Below are positions 48,001 through 50,746 of a stretch of 64,000 nucleotides of DNA, piece after piece (position 1 is the first letter of the stretch; every line of letters starts with the position of its first letter). The stretch is from positions 17,547,501-17,611,500 of the forward strand of contig CM061092.1 in the NCBI GenBank assembly GCA_030770545.1, in the 5' to 3' direction. Below the pieces are notes generated by a model that was not told where the DNA came from, did not search any database, and saw only the letters and a list, made by a program, of their open reading frames with translations. Position numbers and translations under genes: made by a program. The stretch comes from Macropodus opercularis (lineage: Eukaryota > Chordata > Actinopteri > Anabantiformes > Osphronemidae).

Positions 48001-48104
48001 CTGGCGTTAACGTCACTGCAGCCCTCGACGGTAGGAGCGGTTCGAATTAGAAAATATTTTACCTGCAGAGCAGCTGTCAGCATCCACGTTCTCAAAAGGC
48101 GCAT
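323..48104 (-). CDS. cdh2: N-cadherin (classical type I cadherin), 13 exons, 3' end outside window
   Basis: Calcium-dependent homophilic adhesion receptor of the plasma membrane that links cells through catenins to actin. Thirteen exons (listed separately) splice in phase into 741 codons plus 1 nt. Visible in order: signal peptide (about 1-32), cadherin prodomain (about 33-165), RVKR processing site, mature start DWVIPP with the strand-swap Trp at 167, EC1 with HAV at 244-246, EC2-EC5 with LDRE and DxNDN-type calcium motifs (DQNDN, DVNDN, DINES, DINDN), the juxtamembrane VKVCQCDHHGDC motif, and a transmembrane helix starting near 722. The missing tail should carry p120- and beta-catenin-binding segments (family knowledge). 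Stretches such as NPPSPSSNMFTINNKTGDI and PSDIRHNWTLSRING resemble fish N-cadherin as I remember it more than R-cadherin. The alternatives are cdh4 or a teleost cdh2 duplicate. No frameshift or internal stop was seen. Confidence 0.88.
557..1199 (-). other. cdh2 intron 12
   Basis: 643 bp of ordinary AT-rich intron sequence. No repeat or RNA gene recognised. Confidence 0.8.
1200..1433 (-). CDS. cdh2: cdh2 exon 12 (EC4-EC5)
   Basis: 234 nt, acceptor ttgtccag, donor AATG|gtcggt, phase 1 at both ends. Encodes GVPAATGTGTLQIYLTDIND, VEMCEKPNPNAINITASDPD and PFAFELANHPSDIRHNW, then TLSRING. DINDN is the EC4-EC5 linker and CEKP carries the first conserved EC5 cysteine. The donor is weak at +4 to +6. 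Confidence 0.95.
2181..2222. repeat. (GT)21 microsatellite
   Basis: Uninterrupted GT run of 42 bp in intron 11. Confidence 0.98.
2430..2870 (+). mobile_element. CR1/Rex-type LINE ORF2 fragment (linker between endonuclease and RT)
   Basis: A broken plus-strand reading frame gives LTNCITDYIDFCVENTIPT, then VRCFCNNKPWETPDLKAQLK and KKRRAFNLGDREEHR. This linker (FCxxNxxP-T, NNKPW, KKRRAF, GDREE) lies between the endonuclease and reverse transcriptase of CR1/Rex-type fish LINEs. It is dead: a frameshift near 2660 and no flanking endonuclease or RT motifs. Exact ends are not visible. Confidence 0.6.
3015..3445 (+). mobile_element. Tc1/mariner-like transposase 5' fragment
   Basis: Degraded plus-strand copy of the N-terminal (helix-turn-helix) part of a Tc1-like transposase. 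It shares long near-identical blocks, in reverse orientation, with 40790-41115 (for example AAAGATTCAGAGAAACTGGA). The 3' half and terminal repeats are missing. The open stretch at 3210-3458 is a frame fragment of this remnant, not a gene. Confidence 0.6.
3839..3978 (-). CDS. cdh2: cdh2 exon 11 (EC4)
   Basis: 140 nt, acceptor gaattcag, donor AACG|gtgaga, phase 2 to phase 1. With the split Arg codon it encodes RYSKMYDPANWLEIDPLGR, ISTVAILDRESPYVKNNLYN and VTFMASDN. LDRES and SDNG are EC4 calcium-site and strand motifs of N- and R-cadherin. Confidence 0.95.
3979..7103 (-). other. cdh2 intron 10
   Basis: Largest feature is a deleted L2 LINE (5233-6873, opposite strand to cdh2). 3979-5232 is AT-rich sequence with nothing recognised; the open frame at 4589-4993 shows no family motif. 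Confidence 0.75.
5233..6873 (+). mobile_element. L2-clade LINE copy A, internally deleted
   Basis: Colinear with the longer copy at 48977-52856 from its mid-ORF2 region through the 3' UTR and tail. Remaining ORF2 pieces include RPISNLTFISKVLEKTVAKQ, LVLLDLSAAFDTIDP, SFGVPQGSVLGL and the RT active-site YADDTQLHLFM. Three deletions relative to that copy: about 140 bp near 5289, about 70 bp near 5682, and about 720 bp at 6439, which removes the C-terminal RT region. It ends with the L2 3' tail (AAAGTACCTTGAGATAACCG, then GCGCTATATAAATAAAG). Antisense to cdh2. Confidence 0.85.
7104..7357 (-). CDS. cdh2: cdh2 exon 10 (EC3 end and EC4 start)
   Basis: 254 nt, acceptor tggttcag, donor GTCAG|gtaagc, ending in phase 2. 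Encodes PIDFELSRSFLLTVEAENEV, TATVSVQILDINESPEFSPN and KLIKLEEGLPAGS, followed by TTFPAQDPDRFMRQTV. DINES replaces DxNDN at the EC3-EC4 linker, as in other classical cadherins, and the LEEG start of EC4 is intact. Confidence 0.95.
7358..8421 (-). other. cdh2 intron 9
   Basis: Contains a Tc1-type MITE (7459-7738) and a scrap of L2 3' tail on the minus strand near 8198-8224. The remainder has no recognised content. Confidence 0.75.
7459..7738. mobile_element. Tc1-type MITE with terminal inverted repeats
   Basis: 280 bp bounded by inverted ends: left TAGCTGCAAGAAAAAGTATG, right CATACTTTTTTCTGCAACTG, with further matched bases inward (the complement of TCAAACCTTTGGGATTAC). TA dinucleotides flank both ends, as expected for Tc1/mariner insertion. 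No coding capacity. A lone end of the same family occurs at 21253-21290. Confidence 0.8.
8422..8607 (-). CDS. cdh2: cdh2 exon 9 (EC3)
   Basis: 186 nt (62 codons), acceptor tctatcag, donor GTTAAG|gtggga. Encodes LYGEVHENRVNVIVANLTV, TDKDQPHTPAWNAVYRIIAG, DPTGHFSIPTDPTTNEG and LLTVVK. The usual PEN at the start of the repeat reads HEN here, a single substitution at a commonly conserved proline. Confidence 0.95.
8697..8834 (-). CDS. cdh2: cdh2 exon 8 (EC2 end, EC2-EC3 linker)
   Basis: 138 nt (46 codons), acceptor gtttacag, donor GAAACA|gtatgt. Encodes KVTQYTLIIQATDMEGNPTY, GLSNTATAVIKISDVNDNHP and EFATET. DVNDN is the calcium-binding linker between EC2 and EC3. Confidence 0.95.
9330..9485 (+). 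pseudogene. Myb/SANT-like DNA-binding domain remnant (Harbinger-associated type)
   Basis: Plus-strand frame reads EQHLIMELYKEKHIIYRKRN, then EEKEKAWQTILNQLN. The pattern (E-x-L-I/M-x-L-Y ... AW-x-x-I-x-x-x-L/V-N) is that of Myb_DNA-bind_5/naif1-like domains, often carried by PIF/Harbinger transposons. Only about 50 codons remain, with no start or stop context, so this is a remnant. Family assignment is inference from the motif. Confidence 0.5.
9468..9672 (+). mobile_element. Tc1-like transposon, 5' terminal fragment
   Basis: Begins after a TA with CACTGAACAAAATTAGTTAA and continues through AACACTTTTGTTTTTGCTCC, GTGTTAGTGAGCACTTCTC and GTGTGGCATATCAAGATGCT, the recognisable 5' end of a common fish Tc1-like family. 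No transposase or opposite end remains. Confidence 0.65.
9985..10215. repeat. Dispersed repeat, shared with 41920-42140
   Basis: Matches 41920-42140 in the same orientation through blocks such as AAATCTCTATGGTAACTG, GATCCTGCTTTTGTGCA and TTAATCCCTTA. TTTTGTGCAA recurs several times internally. Probably a DNA-transposon derivative, but no terminal repeats could be fixed. Confidence 0.6.
10594..10766 (-). CDS. cdh2: cdh2 exon 7 (EC2)
   Basis: 173 nt, acceptor ccctgtag. Encodes GSFVMTVTAVDKDDPKTANG, MLRYKILSQNPPSPSSNMF and NKTGDIITVAAGLDRE, ending on a whole codon. The donor is CGGGAG|gtgtgtgtgtgt, a pure GT run instead of the usual gtaagt or gtgagt, so splice-site strength may depend on repeat length. 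Confidence 0.94.
10862..11006 (-). CDS. cdh2: cdh2 exon 6 (EC1-EC2 junction, HAV motif)
   Basis: 145 nt, acceptor tcatacag, donor CCTG|gtacta. Encodes LRAHAVDLNGNQVENPIDI, with the HAV tripeptide typical of type I cadherins, then NVIDQNDNRPEF, the linker carrying calcium ligands, and FNGSVPEGSKPG, the first strand of EC2. Ends in phase 1. Confidence 0.95.
12290..12370 (+). repeat. L2 LINE 3' UTR fragment
   Basis: Resembles the 3' UTR of the L2 copy at about 52590-52650 (CCCCTGAACCCAACTG followed by a GCAGAT...CCCACT...GAGCCTG block). Short and diverged. Confidence 0.4.
12722..12815 (-). mobile_element. L2 LINE 3' tail, severely 5'-truncated
   Basis: Minus-strand copy of the L2 tail: AATTCAATTCAATTCAACTT, then ATAGTGCCAATTCACAACAT and TTATCTCAAGGCACTTTACA, complementary to 52785-52850. 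Dead-on-arrival insertion typical of LINEs. Confidence 0.85.
13027..13090 (+). repeat. SINE tail fragment
   Basis: ATATGTGACCCTGTAAT and ACAGGGTGTACCCTG resemble the 3' part of the SINE at 61425-61735 (TGTCCAGGGTGTACCCTGCC). Diverged and short. Confidence 0.4.
13930..14085 (-). CDS. cdh2: cdh2 exon 5 (EC1)
   Basis: 156 nt, acceptor ctgttcag, donor TTCCAC|gtaaga, phase 0 at both ends. Encodes IRSDRDRNRMLRYSVTG, GADQPPTSIFIINPISGQL and TKPLDREHISNFH. LRYSVTGPGADQPP and PLDRE are EC1 hallmarks of N- and R-cadherin; LDRE supplies a calcium ligand at the EC1-EC2 junction. Confidence 0.95.
14086..16222 (-). other. cdh2 intron 4
   Basis: Contains a LINE-type 3' tail with an (ATCT)n end (about 15000-15084). 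A stretch near 15358-15475 shares short blocks with 44510-44735 and may be an old repeat. No other content recognised. Confidence 0.7.
15000..15084 (+). repeat. Rex-type LINE 3' tail ending in (CTAT)n
   Basis: CAGAATTTCCTCAATGCGGG followed by ATAAATAAAG and a CTAT tetranucleotide run (15052-15084). This ending (poly-adenylation-like signal then a short tandem repeat) is common in fish Rex/Babar LINEs. No coding part remains. Confidence 0.5.
16223..16396 (-). CDS. cdh2: cdh2 exon 4 (propeptide cleavage site, start of EC1)
   Basis: 174 nt, acceptor ctccacag, donor GTCAGA|gtaaga. Encodes the end of the prodomain, then RVKR immediately before DWVIPPINVPENSRG. RVKR matches the furin-type consensus; the Trp that follows docks into the partner EC1 during trans adhesion (known for type I cadherins). 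An RGD tripeptide is present about 9 residues upstream of the cleavage site, within the propeptide. Confidence 0.95.
17344..19487 (+). mobile_element. L2-clade LINE copy B, 5'- and 3'-truncated, split by a solo LTR
   Basis: Colinear with about 50934-52590 of the longer L2 copy. RT pieces include TTYLGVI-type blocks read here as KEPEWFKSYLLNRFQFVHV, SFGVPHGSVLGPILLRLYM and the active site YADDTPYLSMK. Frameshifts and substitutions (VPQ to VPH) show it is dead. A 582-bp solo LTR interrupts it at 18557-19138. The tail with the tandem end is missing; sequence changes abruptly at 19487. Confidence 0.85.
18557..19138 (+). mobile_element. Solo LTR (Ty3/gypsy-like) inside L2 copy B
   Basis: 582 bp beginning TGTGACAGTTTTACC and ending CACCCGGTAACA (TG...CA with TGT/ACA ends), flanked by the 5-bp duplication GGCAG at 18552-18556 and 19139-19143. 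The uninterrupted L2 copy at 52140-52160 shows the empty site with one GGCAG. Ends and duplication length fit a gypsy-type LTR left by recombination of a full element. No internal coding region. The gypsy assignment is inference. Confidence 0.88.
19490..19640 (-). pseudogene. pogo/Tigger-like transposase fragment
   Basis: Minus-strand frame reads INKRLQPLDIGVNRAFKVKL, matching the Q-P-L-D-V/I-x-V/I-N-x-x-F-K signature downstream of the catalytic region in pogo/Tigger (DDE_1) transposases. Only about 45 codons are recognisable, joined to L2 sequence at 19487. Confidence 0.5.
20076..20112 (+). repeat. SINE tail fragment
   Basis: GATGGACTGGTAACCTGTCC then AGGGTGTACAACGCCTCTC, matching the tail of the SINE family at 61425-61735. 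Confidence 0.55.
20224..20277. repeat. Perfect 24-bp inverted repeat (hairpin)
   Basis: Left arm 20224-20247 and right arm 20254-20277 are exact reverse complements (arm starts AATGGCATCCTAACCACGTC) with a 6-nt loop. The unit CATC(C/T)TAACCA(A/C)GTCATCCTCGTGG also occurs once more as a direct repeat at about 20144-20171. Lies 82 nt into intron 3 after the exon 3 donor, on the transcribed strand. Confidence 0.95.
20359..20588 (-). CDS. cdh2: cdh2 exon 3 (cadherin prodomain)
   Basis: 230 nt, acceptor ttccacag, donor CAACAG|gtacag. Encodes the prodomain core: VSFVDCSGGKVVFKV, DFRVSEDGVVYTLRS and VVLYAEDLQSRKVW. The prodomain keeps the precursor non-adhesive until it is cleaved (family knowledge). 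Ends on a whole codon. An exact 24-bp hairpin lies about 80 bp into the following intron. Confidence 0.9.
21253..21290 (+). repeat. Lone terminal repeat of the Tc1-type MITE family
   Basis: TACAGTTGCAAGAAAAACTA followed by TGTGAACTCTTTG matches the ends of the MITE at 7459-7738; the rest of the element is absent. Confidence 0.65.
21350..21482 (+). repeat. Direct repeat, left copy
   Basis: Shares about 130 bp with 23950-24075 in the same orientation, including CTATCCTTGTATCTTTAGCC and TTTAAGGTATAGTTTATG. The two copies are about 2.6 kb apart. Confidence 0.8.
21690..21815 (+). pseudogene. LINE endonuclease fragment
   Basis: Frames read AVIYRSPKYIKDFTNDFADF LSEV (two blocks) then, after a stop/frameshift, RIFFVGDFRF. 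These resemble the YRPP...FL.EF and VGDFN blocks of LINE endonucleases (compare VVYRPPGPYSEFL and VVGDFNIHVD in the L2 copy near 49.7-49.85 kb). Broken and short. Confidence 0.5.
22727..23746 (+). mobile_element. hAT transposon A, internally deleted, with 8-bp target duplication
   Basis: 1020 bp with ends CAGGCATGGGCAAACTACGG and (right, as read) AATTTGCCCACCCCTG, whose complement CAGGGGTGGGCAAATT forms the inverted pair. Flanked by the exact 8-bp duplication TTTTAGAC (22719-22726 and 23747-23754), diagnostic of hAT insertion. Retains only the start of a transposase (22919-23161); the catalytic core is absent. Confidence 0.92.
22919..23161 (+). pseudogene. Truncated hAT transposase N-terminus (BED zinc-finger-like)
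   Basis: 80 codons from MSGATKRKVDRECRVFNKEW to a TAA stop. Contains the LIC...FKEYNISRHFATKH stretch of BED-type fingers in hAT transposases and their GTF2IRD2/ZBED-like relatives. The expected first zinc cysteine reads Phe (FLIC rather than CLIC in the family as I recall it), so the finger is likely non-functional. The remaining roughly 500 codons of a full transposase are missing. Confidence 0.7.
23950..24075 (+). repeat. Direct repeat, right copy
   Basis: Partner of 21350-21482. The pair brackets hAT A and a LINE endonuclease fragment. Confidence 0.8.
24196..24412 (+). mobile_element. TTAA-type MITE copy 1 (right end missing)
   Basis: Left terminus CCTTGTGCAGTCTTCGAG with ACGACCCCACTGTAAAC, then ACACAAGGGTTGGATAAAAC, TGGGTGTTACATCCAAGCAA and the central palindrome TTCATCTAGATGAA. 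Same family as 53339-53607 and the split copy at 33105-34300. The right terminal part is replaced after 24412. Confidence 0.75.
24614..26055 (+). mobile_element. Tc1-like transposon with long terminal inverted repeats, chimeric
   Basis: Bounded by TA dinucleotides. Left repeat from 24614 (CAGTGCCTTGCAAAAGTATT) and right repeat to 26055 (AATACTTTTGCAAGGCACTG) are inverted for about 175 bp, apart from scattered mismatches. Transposase remains start near 25242. Between 24798 and 25241 the expected N-terminal coding region is replaced by AT-rich foreign sequence ending in a hAT-like terminus (as read, GGTTAAGAACCTCTG at 25227-25241). Confidence 0.88.
25242..25800 (+). pseudogene. Tc1-like transposase, C-terminal two thirds, broken
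   Basis: Carries the three DDE-type catalytic blocks: LWSDETK (first Asp), VFQQDNYPKHKAK (second Asp) and, in another frame, NPIENLWKELL (third acidic block, about 25660-25695). The DNA-binding N-terminal domain is missing, a frameshift follows KSGNGS near 25605, and no start codon remains, so it cannot be active. Confidence 0.85.
26905..26981 (+). mobile_element. L2 LINE 3' tail
   Basis: CTTAAACCTTGCTTTGTAAA, GTGCCTTGTGATAACTTTTG and TGCTATAAATAAAACTGAAT: the L2 3' end with its short tandem tail, extremely 5'-truncated. Confidence 0.8.
30543..30605 (+). repeat. tRNA-derived SINE head fragment
   Basis: GGAGGTAGAGCAGTGACTC followed by GTCGTTTGATTCCC resembles A- and B-box pol III promoter parts as in the SINEs at 35061 and 55806. 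The body is absent. Confidence 0.45.
30655..31086 (-). other. Unidentified 143-codon open reading frame
   Basis: Open from ATG at 31086 (MMCYECQAIASYRSSHACVS) to a stop at 30655, on the same strand as cdh2 inside its intron 2. It has nine cysteines and a hydrophobic block near the C-terminus (LGVLCLVFICGAL), but no arrangement I recognise; a Ly6/uPAR reading was considered and lacks the CC...CN ending. Chance or a repeat remnant is at least as likely as a gene. Confidence 0.15.
32640..32951 (-). mobile_element. LTR-like repeat (probable solo LTR, left end unresolved)
   Basis: Read on the minus strand it begins TGTGACAGTTTGGCCCTCC, the same opening octamer as the solo LTR at 18557, and includes a TATA-like TATTTAAGGC in a CT-rich context, typical of fish gypsy LTRs. 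No target duplication could be matched because the other end is unclear. Confidence 0.4.
33105..34300 (+). mobile_element. TTAA-type MITE copy 2, split by hAT B
   Basis: Left part 33105-33212 (ACACAAGGGTTGGATAAAAC to TTCATCTAGAT), right part 34128-34300 (ATCTAGATGAACGGTTGG, TAACACCCACGAAGGCTG, GTCGTTTTGACCCGTCGAAG, GCTGCACAAGGG, then TTAA). The left terminus is truncated. The two parts rejoin exactly when hAT B and one copy of its 8-bp duplication are removed. Confidence 0.85.
33213..34127. mobile_element. hAT-like transposon B (non-autonomous) inside the MITE
   Basis: 915 bp starting CAGGGGTATTCAACTAAAAT and ending (as read) GTTAGTGACCGCTG, complement CAGCGGTCACTAAC. Flanked by the exact 8-bp duplication ATCTAGAT (33205-33212, 34128-34135). 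The right end is GC-rich with CCGGATCCGGACCGCGGTCC. It carries no recognisable transposase and itself includes a fragment of the same MITE family at about 33673-33745. Confidence 0.85.
35061..35275 (-). mobile_element. tRNA-derived SINE (same family as 55806-56072)
   Basis: Minus-strand copy: head GGGTGGCAGTGGCTCAGAGG with an A-box, B-box GGTTCGATTCC (complement at 35211-35221), body matching the 55.8-kb copy, and tail AAAGTGCTATACAAGTCC. Diverged by substitutions and small deletions. Confidence 0.8.
35500..35570 (+). repeat. L2 LINE 3' UTR fragment
   Basis: TCTCCCTCTGCAGGTACGGT then CAGACTCCGAGCTGTGTGTC resembles the CTACAGGTAT..TCAGACTCAGAG..GTGTGTC block of the L2 3' UTR (about 52470-52505). 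Confidence 0.5.
38385..38432 (+). repeat. SINE body fragment
   Basis: TCTCCATGTTCTCCCCCTTT then CTGCCTGGGTTTTCTCAGG matches the body of the 61.4-kb SINE (CATGTTCTCCCCGCCTGCGT..GGGTTTTCTCCGG). Confidence 0.6.
40215..40410 (-). mobile_element. tRNA-derived SINE, diverged minus-strand copy
   Basis: The complement reads GCGGTGTAGTGGTTACCATG (A-box region), GGGTTTGAGTCCCG (B-box-like), TTCCTCCCACAGTCAAAGAC and CAGGTTAATTGGAAAATGGG, in the order seen in the SINE at 61425-61735. Confidence 0.75.
40790..41115 (-). mobile_element. Tc1/mariner-like transposase 5' fragment (minus strand)
   Basis: Reverse-oriented relative of the remnant at 3015-3445 (CTCTCTCCAGACTGTGAAAG to the ATGGTGGACTATGTTACC region as read). 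The coding strand is minus; the plus-strand open frame 40767-40985 is a shadow of it. Frame is broken. Confidence 0.65.
41115..41352 (+). mobile_element. L2 LINE 3' UTR fragment
   Basis: GTCTCCAGTGTTCAGCTGCT, GGTCCAACCATCCTGCCTGT and GAGCCTGGAGGTTTCTTCCT match the 3' UTR of the L2 copy near 52498-52690. The reading frames through it are non-coding. Confidence 0.8.
41563..41805 (+). mobile_element. Tc1/mariner-like element, 3' end
   Basis: GTCCCAACTATTTTGAGACC, TGTGAATAAAATATTGGCTC and GAATTTAGGTTGTA, the 3' end I recognise from the same fish Tc1-like family as 3015-3445. With 40790-41115 it gives two halves in opposite orientation around an L2 fragment. Confidence 0.65.
41920..42140. repeat. 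Dispersed repeat, partner of 9985-10215
   Basis: Shared blocks include AATAAATCTCCATGGTAACT, GATTCTGCTTTTGTCCAGC and TTTAATCCCTTAA. Lies just past the exon 2 donor, inside intron 2. Confidence 0.6.
42327..42444 (-). CDS. cdh2: cdh2 exon 2 (signal peptide end, prodomain start)
   Basis: 118 nt between acceptor tcctag and donor AACG|gtcagt. Begins VIVQSAETEQLLPC, completing the signal peptide (probable cleavage after QSA), then LPCTRGFTQEEY, the conserved start of the cadherin prodomain (C-x-x-GF). Ends in phase 1 and joins exon 3 to give VSFVDC. Confidence 0.85.
42445..48062 (-). other. cdh2 intron 1
   Basis: 5.6 kb, mostly AT-rich sequence with no recognised element. A short transposon-end scrap lies at 46464-46495. 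The open frame ending near 46930 (SDYEGLSEDLRKAFESTDPA) is unassigned. 44510-44735 shares short blocks with 15358-15475. The GC content rises past about 47360 toward the first exon. Confidence 0.65.
46464..46495 (+). repeat. Transposon terminal scrap
   Basis: ATACACTCACTAGATGATTT then AATAAGTACACCTG resembles the widespread fish repeat end TACACTCACTGGCCACTTTA. Too short for a family call. Confidence 0.35.
48063..48104 (-). CDS. cdh2: cdh2 exon 1 (start codon, signal peptide)
   Basis: Encodes MRLLRTWMLTAALQ, a basic start followed by a hydrophobic run, and ends CAG|gtaaaa. The ATG at 48104-48102 is the first in-frame ATG and has an A at -3. Upstream the frame stays open, but the only codon near the frame's apparent start is TTG. 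A tiny first exon ending inside the signal peptide, followed by two long introns, is the usual layout of classical cadherin genes. The exon ends on a whole codon, which fits the phase of exon 2. Confidence 0.8.
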
Positions 48105-48345
48105 TTTTGTTGAATTCCTCGAACCAACAAGTCCGTCTGCACCGCACAATGTTTAATTCCCGGTAAACCCGGTCGACATGCGGCAGCGTTCCTCCCTCCG
48201 CCAGCAGCGCTCTGTGTCTGTCGACTCTGCGAGGATCAGCAGCGCCAGTCTGCCTGGCACCGACCCAGCGCGTGTGCCGCCCTCTGACGGACCACGGGAA
48301 CACTGAGCCCCGGCCGCACACGGGCTTCCTCCGGAACACAGTGGT
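48105..48345 (-). promoter_or_regulatory. cdh2: CpG-rich 5' UTR / promoter of cdh2
   Basis: A GC-rich patch with many CG dinucleotides (roughly 47960-48345, clearest at 48150-48330) surrounds and precedes the start codon, in otherwise AT-rich DNA. CpG-island promoters are usual for broadly used developmental genes. No TATA box at a convincing distance was seen, and the transcription start cannot be placed from sequence alone. Confidence 0.6.
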
Positions 48346-48976
48346 TAGAAAAGTGAGGCGTTAGTTTATTTATAAAGATTATTTCTTATATTCTTCTTTC
48401 ATTCTGTAACGTTTGCCACCTACTACTATATCAGCTGGTTAACAAATGTAGTTTGGAGATTCATAATATCCCTGTTTAAGGGGTACCTGGCAGGGCAGCA
48501 TCTCAGTCACTCCCGAGAACTCGTTGCAGTGAAAGTCTGTGTGCTTGAGCTTTGTCTGCATCCAGGTGCCTCTTGATCTGTCAGCAAATGGCCCACAACA
48601 TGTTTACACTGAACTAACAGCAAAAACAATGTGATTAGTTTAATAAAAGCAATCACACAGCAATCAAAAAACAGACCATTGTGCTTATCCCTAAAGAGAA
48701 AGTGTTAAACACCGGCAAAATACAATACAGGAAGACAATTGACACATTAAAGTCTTTGTATATCTGCAACCTATCTTATTTTTCAACAATAACAATTCTA
48801 ATAAAATTGGTATCTTGGTTGAAGGAGGAGCTTGAGTACTGTATAGTGTTGTTCAGGAGTGAGGAAAGAATGCAGCACAATACTCCTCATAACCTGCTTG
48901 TATCTACAGAAGTTCACATTGTAAGTGGCACACACCTTGTCTGTGCAGTCAGATCTGTGGTTTGTAGTTTTTTTTT
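48346..48976. other. Region upstream of cdh2 promoter
   Basis: About 630 bp between the GC-rich promoter and the start of L2 copy C. It contains one exon-like segment on the minus strand (48488-48581, listed separately); otherwise AT-rich with no recognised content. Confidence 0.6.
48488..48581 (-). other. Unidentified exon-like segment
   Basis: 94 nt on the minus strand between a plausible acceptor (tttgctgacag) and a CAG|gtaccc donor, with one frame open throughout: SRGTWMQTKLKHTDFHCNEF followed by SGVTEMLPCQ. The composition looks protein-like and the segment is locally GC-richer than its flanks. I do not recognise the family. It could be a leftover exon of another gene, a 5' exon of cdh2, or a repeat remnant. 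Confidence 0.3.
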
Positions 48977-49325
48977 TTCTGGACCCCTCCCCAATCTGAC
49001 CAGTGATGACATGTTTAGCCGGCTGTCGTCGCTTCACCGCTGGCTGTCTAGGTGGTGTCCAGCAAACGATGTGGGCTTCGTAGACAATTGGAGCAGTTTT
49101 TGGGGAAAACCTGGGCTAATTAGAAGAGACGGCGTCCATCCCACCTTGGATTGGCCAAGTTTATTAGACTCCCTAAACCATGACCCAGAGTGGAGCCCAG
49201 GACGCAGAGTCGCAGTCTTACACGCCTCTCTGCAGACTCTCAGCCGCCACCCGCTCATAGCTGTAACACTCCCATCGAGACTGTGTCTGCTCCCCGACCA
49301 CCTAAATTATATAAATCACAAATAA
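48977..49325 (+). pseudogene. L2 ORF1 C-terminal part, SGNH esterase-like
   Basis: The frame ending at 49325 reads FSRLSSLHRWLSRWCPANDV, GFVDNWSSFWGKPGL and IRRDGVHPT. The D-G-V-H-P block is the DxxH catalytic motif expected near the C-terminus of the esterase domain found in ORF1 proteins of several CR1/L2-clade LINEs (family knowledge). The N-terminal part with the GDS-type serine block is missing because the copy is 5'-truncated. Its end overlaps the ORF2 frame. Confidence 0.7.
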
Positions 49326-50746
49326 ATAAAGGAGTGATTCACAGGAATCTAATAAACATCAAGACAGCTCCTCTTACAGAACAAAGTAATAATAAAAGAA
49401 TTAAATGTGCTCTATTAAATATCAGATCTCTCTCTTCTAAATCTCTGTTAATAAATGACTTGATAAGTGACCATCACATAGATTTATTTAGTCTCACTGA
49501 AACCTGGCTGCAGCAGGATGAATACGTTTGTCTGAATGAGTCGACTCCAAACAGTCACATCAACCATCATATTCCTAGAAGTTCAGGTAGAGGTGGAGGA
49601 GTAGCAGCAATATATAACTCAGATTTATTAATTATTCCTAGCCCTAAACATAACTATAATTCTTTTGAAAGCCTCACTCTGAGCCTTTCTCACTCAGACT
49701 GTAAAACCCAGAAACCAGTTGTGTTCTGTGTTGTCTACCGTCCTCCTGGTCCATATTCAGAGTTCTTAACTGAATTCTCAGAGTTTTTATCTAACTTAGT
49801 TCTCAGCACAGATAAAGTGATTGTAGTGGGCGACTTCAACATTCATGTAGATGTTGACAGTAACTGTCTCAACATTGCATTTAATTTACTACTGGATTCT
49901 ATTGGTTTTAGTCAGCATGTGAATGAACCCACTCACTGTCTTAATCATACTCTTGATCTTGTCCTGACTTATGGGGTTGAGATTAATCATTTAAAAGTTC
50001 TCCCTCAAAACCCTCTGTTATCTGACCATTTCTTAATAACGTTTGAATTTACCATAACAGACCTGAAAACCGTTGGAAATAAGTTCTATTACAGCAGATG
50101 TTTATCTGATGATGCTGTTGTCAGATTTAAGGAGATGATTCCATCATCTTTTGTCTCATTCCCTTGTAGCTACACAGAGGAGAGCAGTCATCTGAATCAT
50201 GAGCAGGTAGATTGTCTTGTTGATGATGCTGCAGCTTCACTGCATACAATTTTAGACACTGTTGCTCCTCTGAAGAAGCCAGTGAATCAGAGGAGGTTGG
50301 CTCCATGGTATAACTCAGAGATCCGCAGCCTTAAGCAGAGGACTCGAAAACTAGAAAGATTGTGGCGTTCCAACAAATTAGGTGAATCCTGTCTAGCATG
50401 GAAAAACTGTTTAATACTATATAAAAAAGAACTTCAGGTTGCTAGAACCACATATTATTCATCATTAATTGAGGAAAATAAAAACAACCCGAGGTTTCTG
50501 TTCAGCACTGTAGCCAGGCTGACTAAGAGTCATAGCTGTGTTGAGCCTAGTGTCCCTTTAAATCTCAGCAGCAACGACTTTATGAATTCCTTTACTAATA
50601 AAATCATAACCATTAGAGAAAAGATTTATCAGAATCTGTTAACAAAAGTCATAAACCGATCTGCAGATCCAACAACCTTAGATCGACTGGTTAGACCTAT
50701 GTCTTACTTAAACTGTTTTTCCCCCATAGATCGCACATCGAGTTAA
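49190..50746 (+). pseudogene. L2 ORF2, apurinic endonuclease domain (open 518 codons)
   Basis: Single open frame. Endonuclease blocks: CALLNIRSLSSKS (N), DLFSLTETWLQQDEY (E), GRGGGVAAIYNSD, VFCVVYRPPGPYSEFL (Y), VVGDFNIHVDVDSN (D/N), HTLDLVLTYG and NPLLSDHFLITFEF (SDH). All these catalytic blocks are intact. The linker to the RT (APWYNSEIRSLKQRTRKLER) follows. The frame ends near 50746 by a small deletion. No ATG start is visible; the true ORF2 start is uncertain. Confidence 0.88.
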
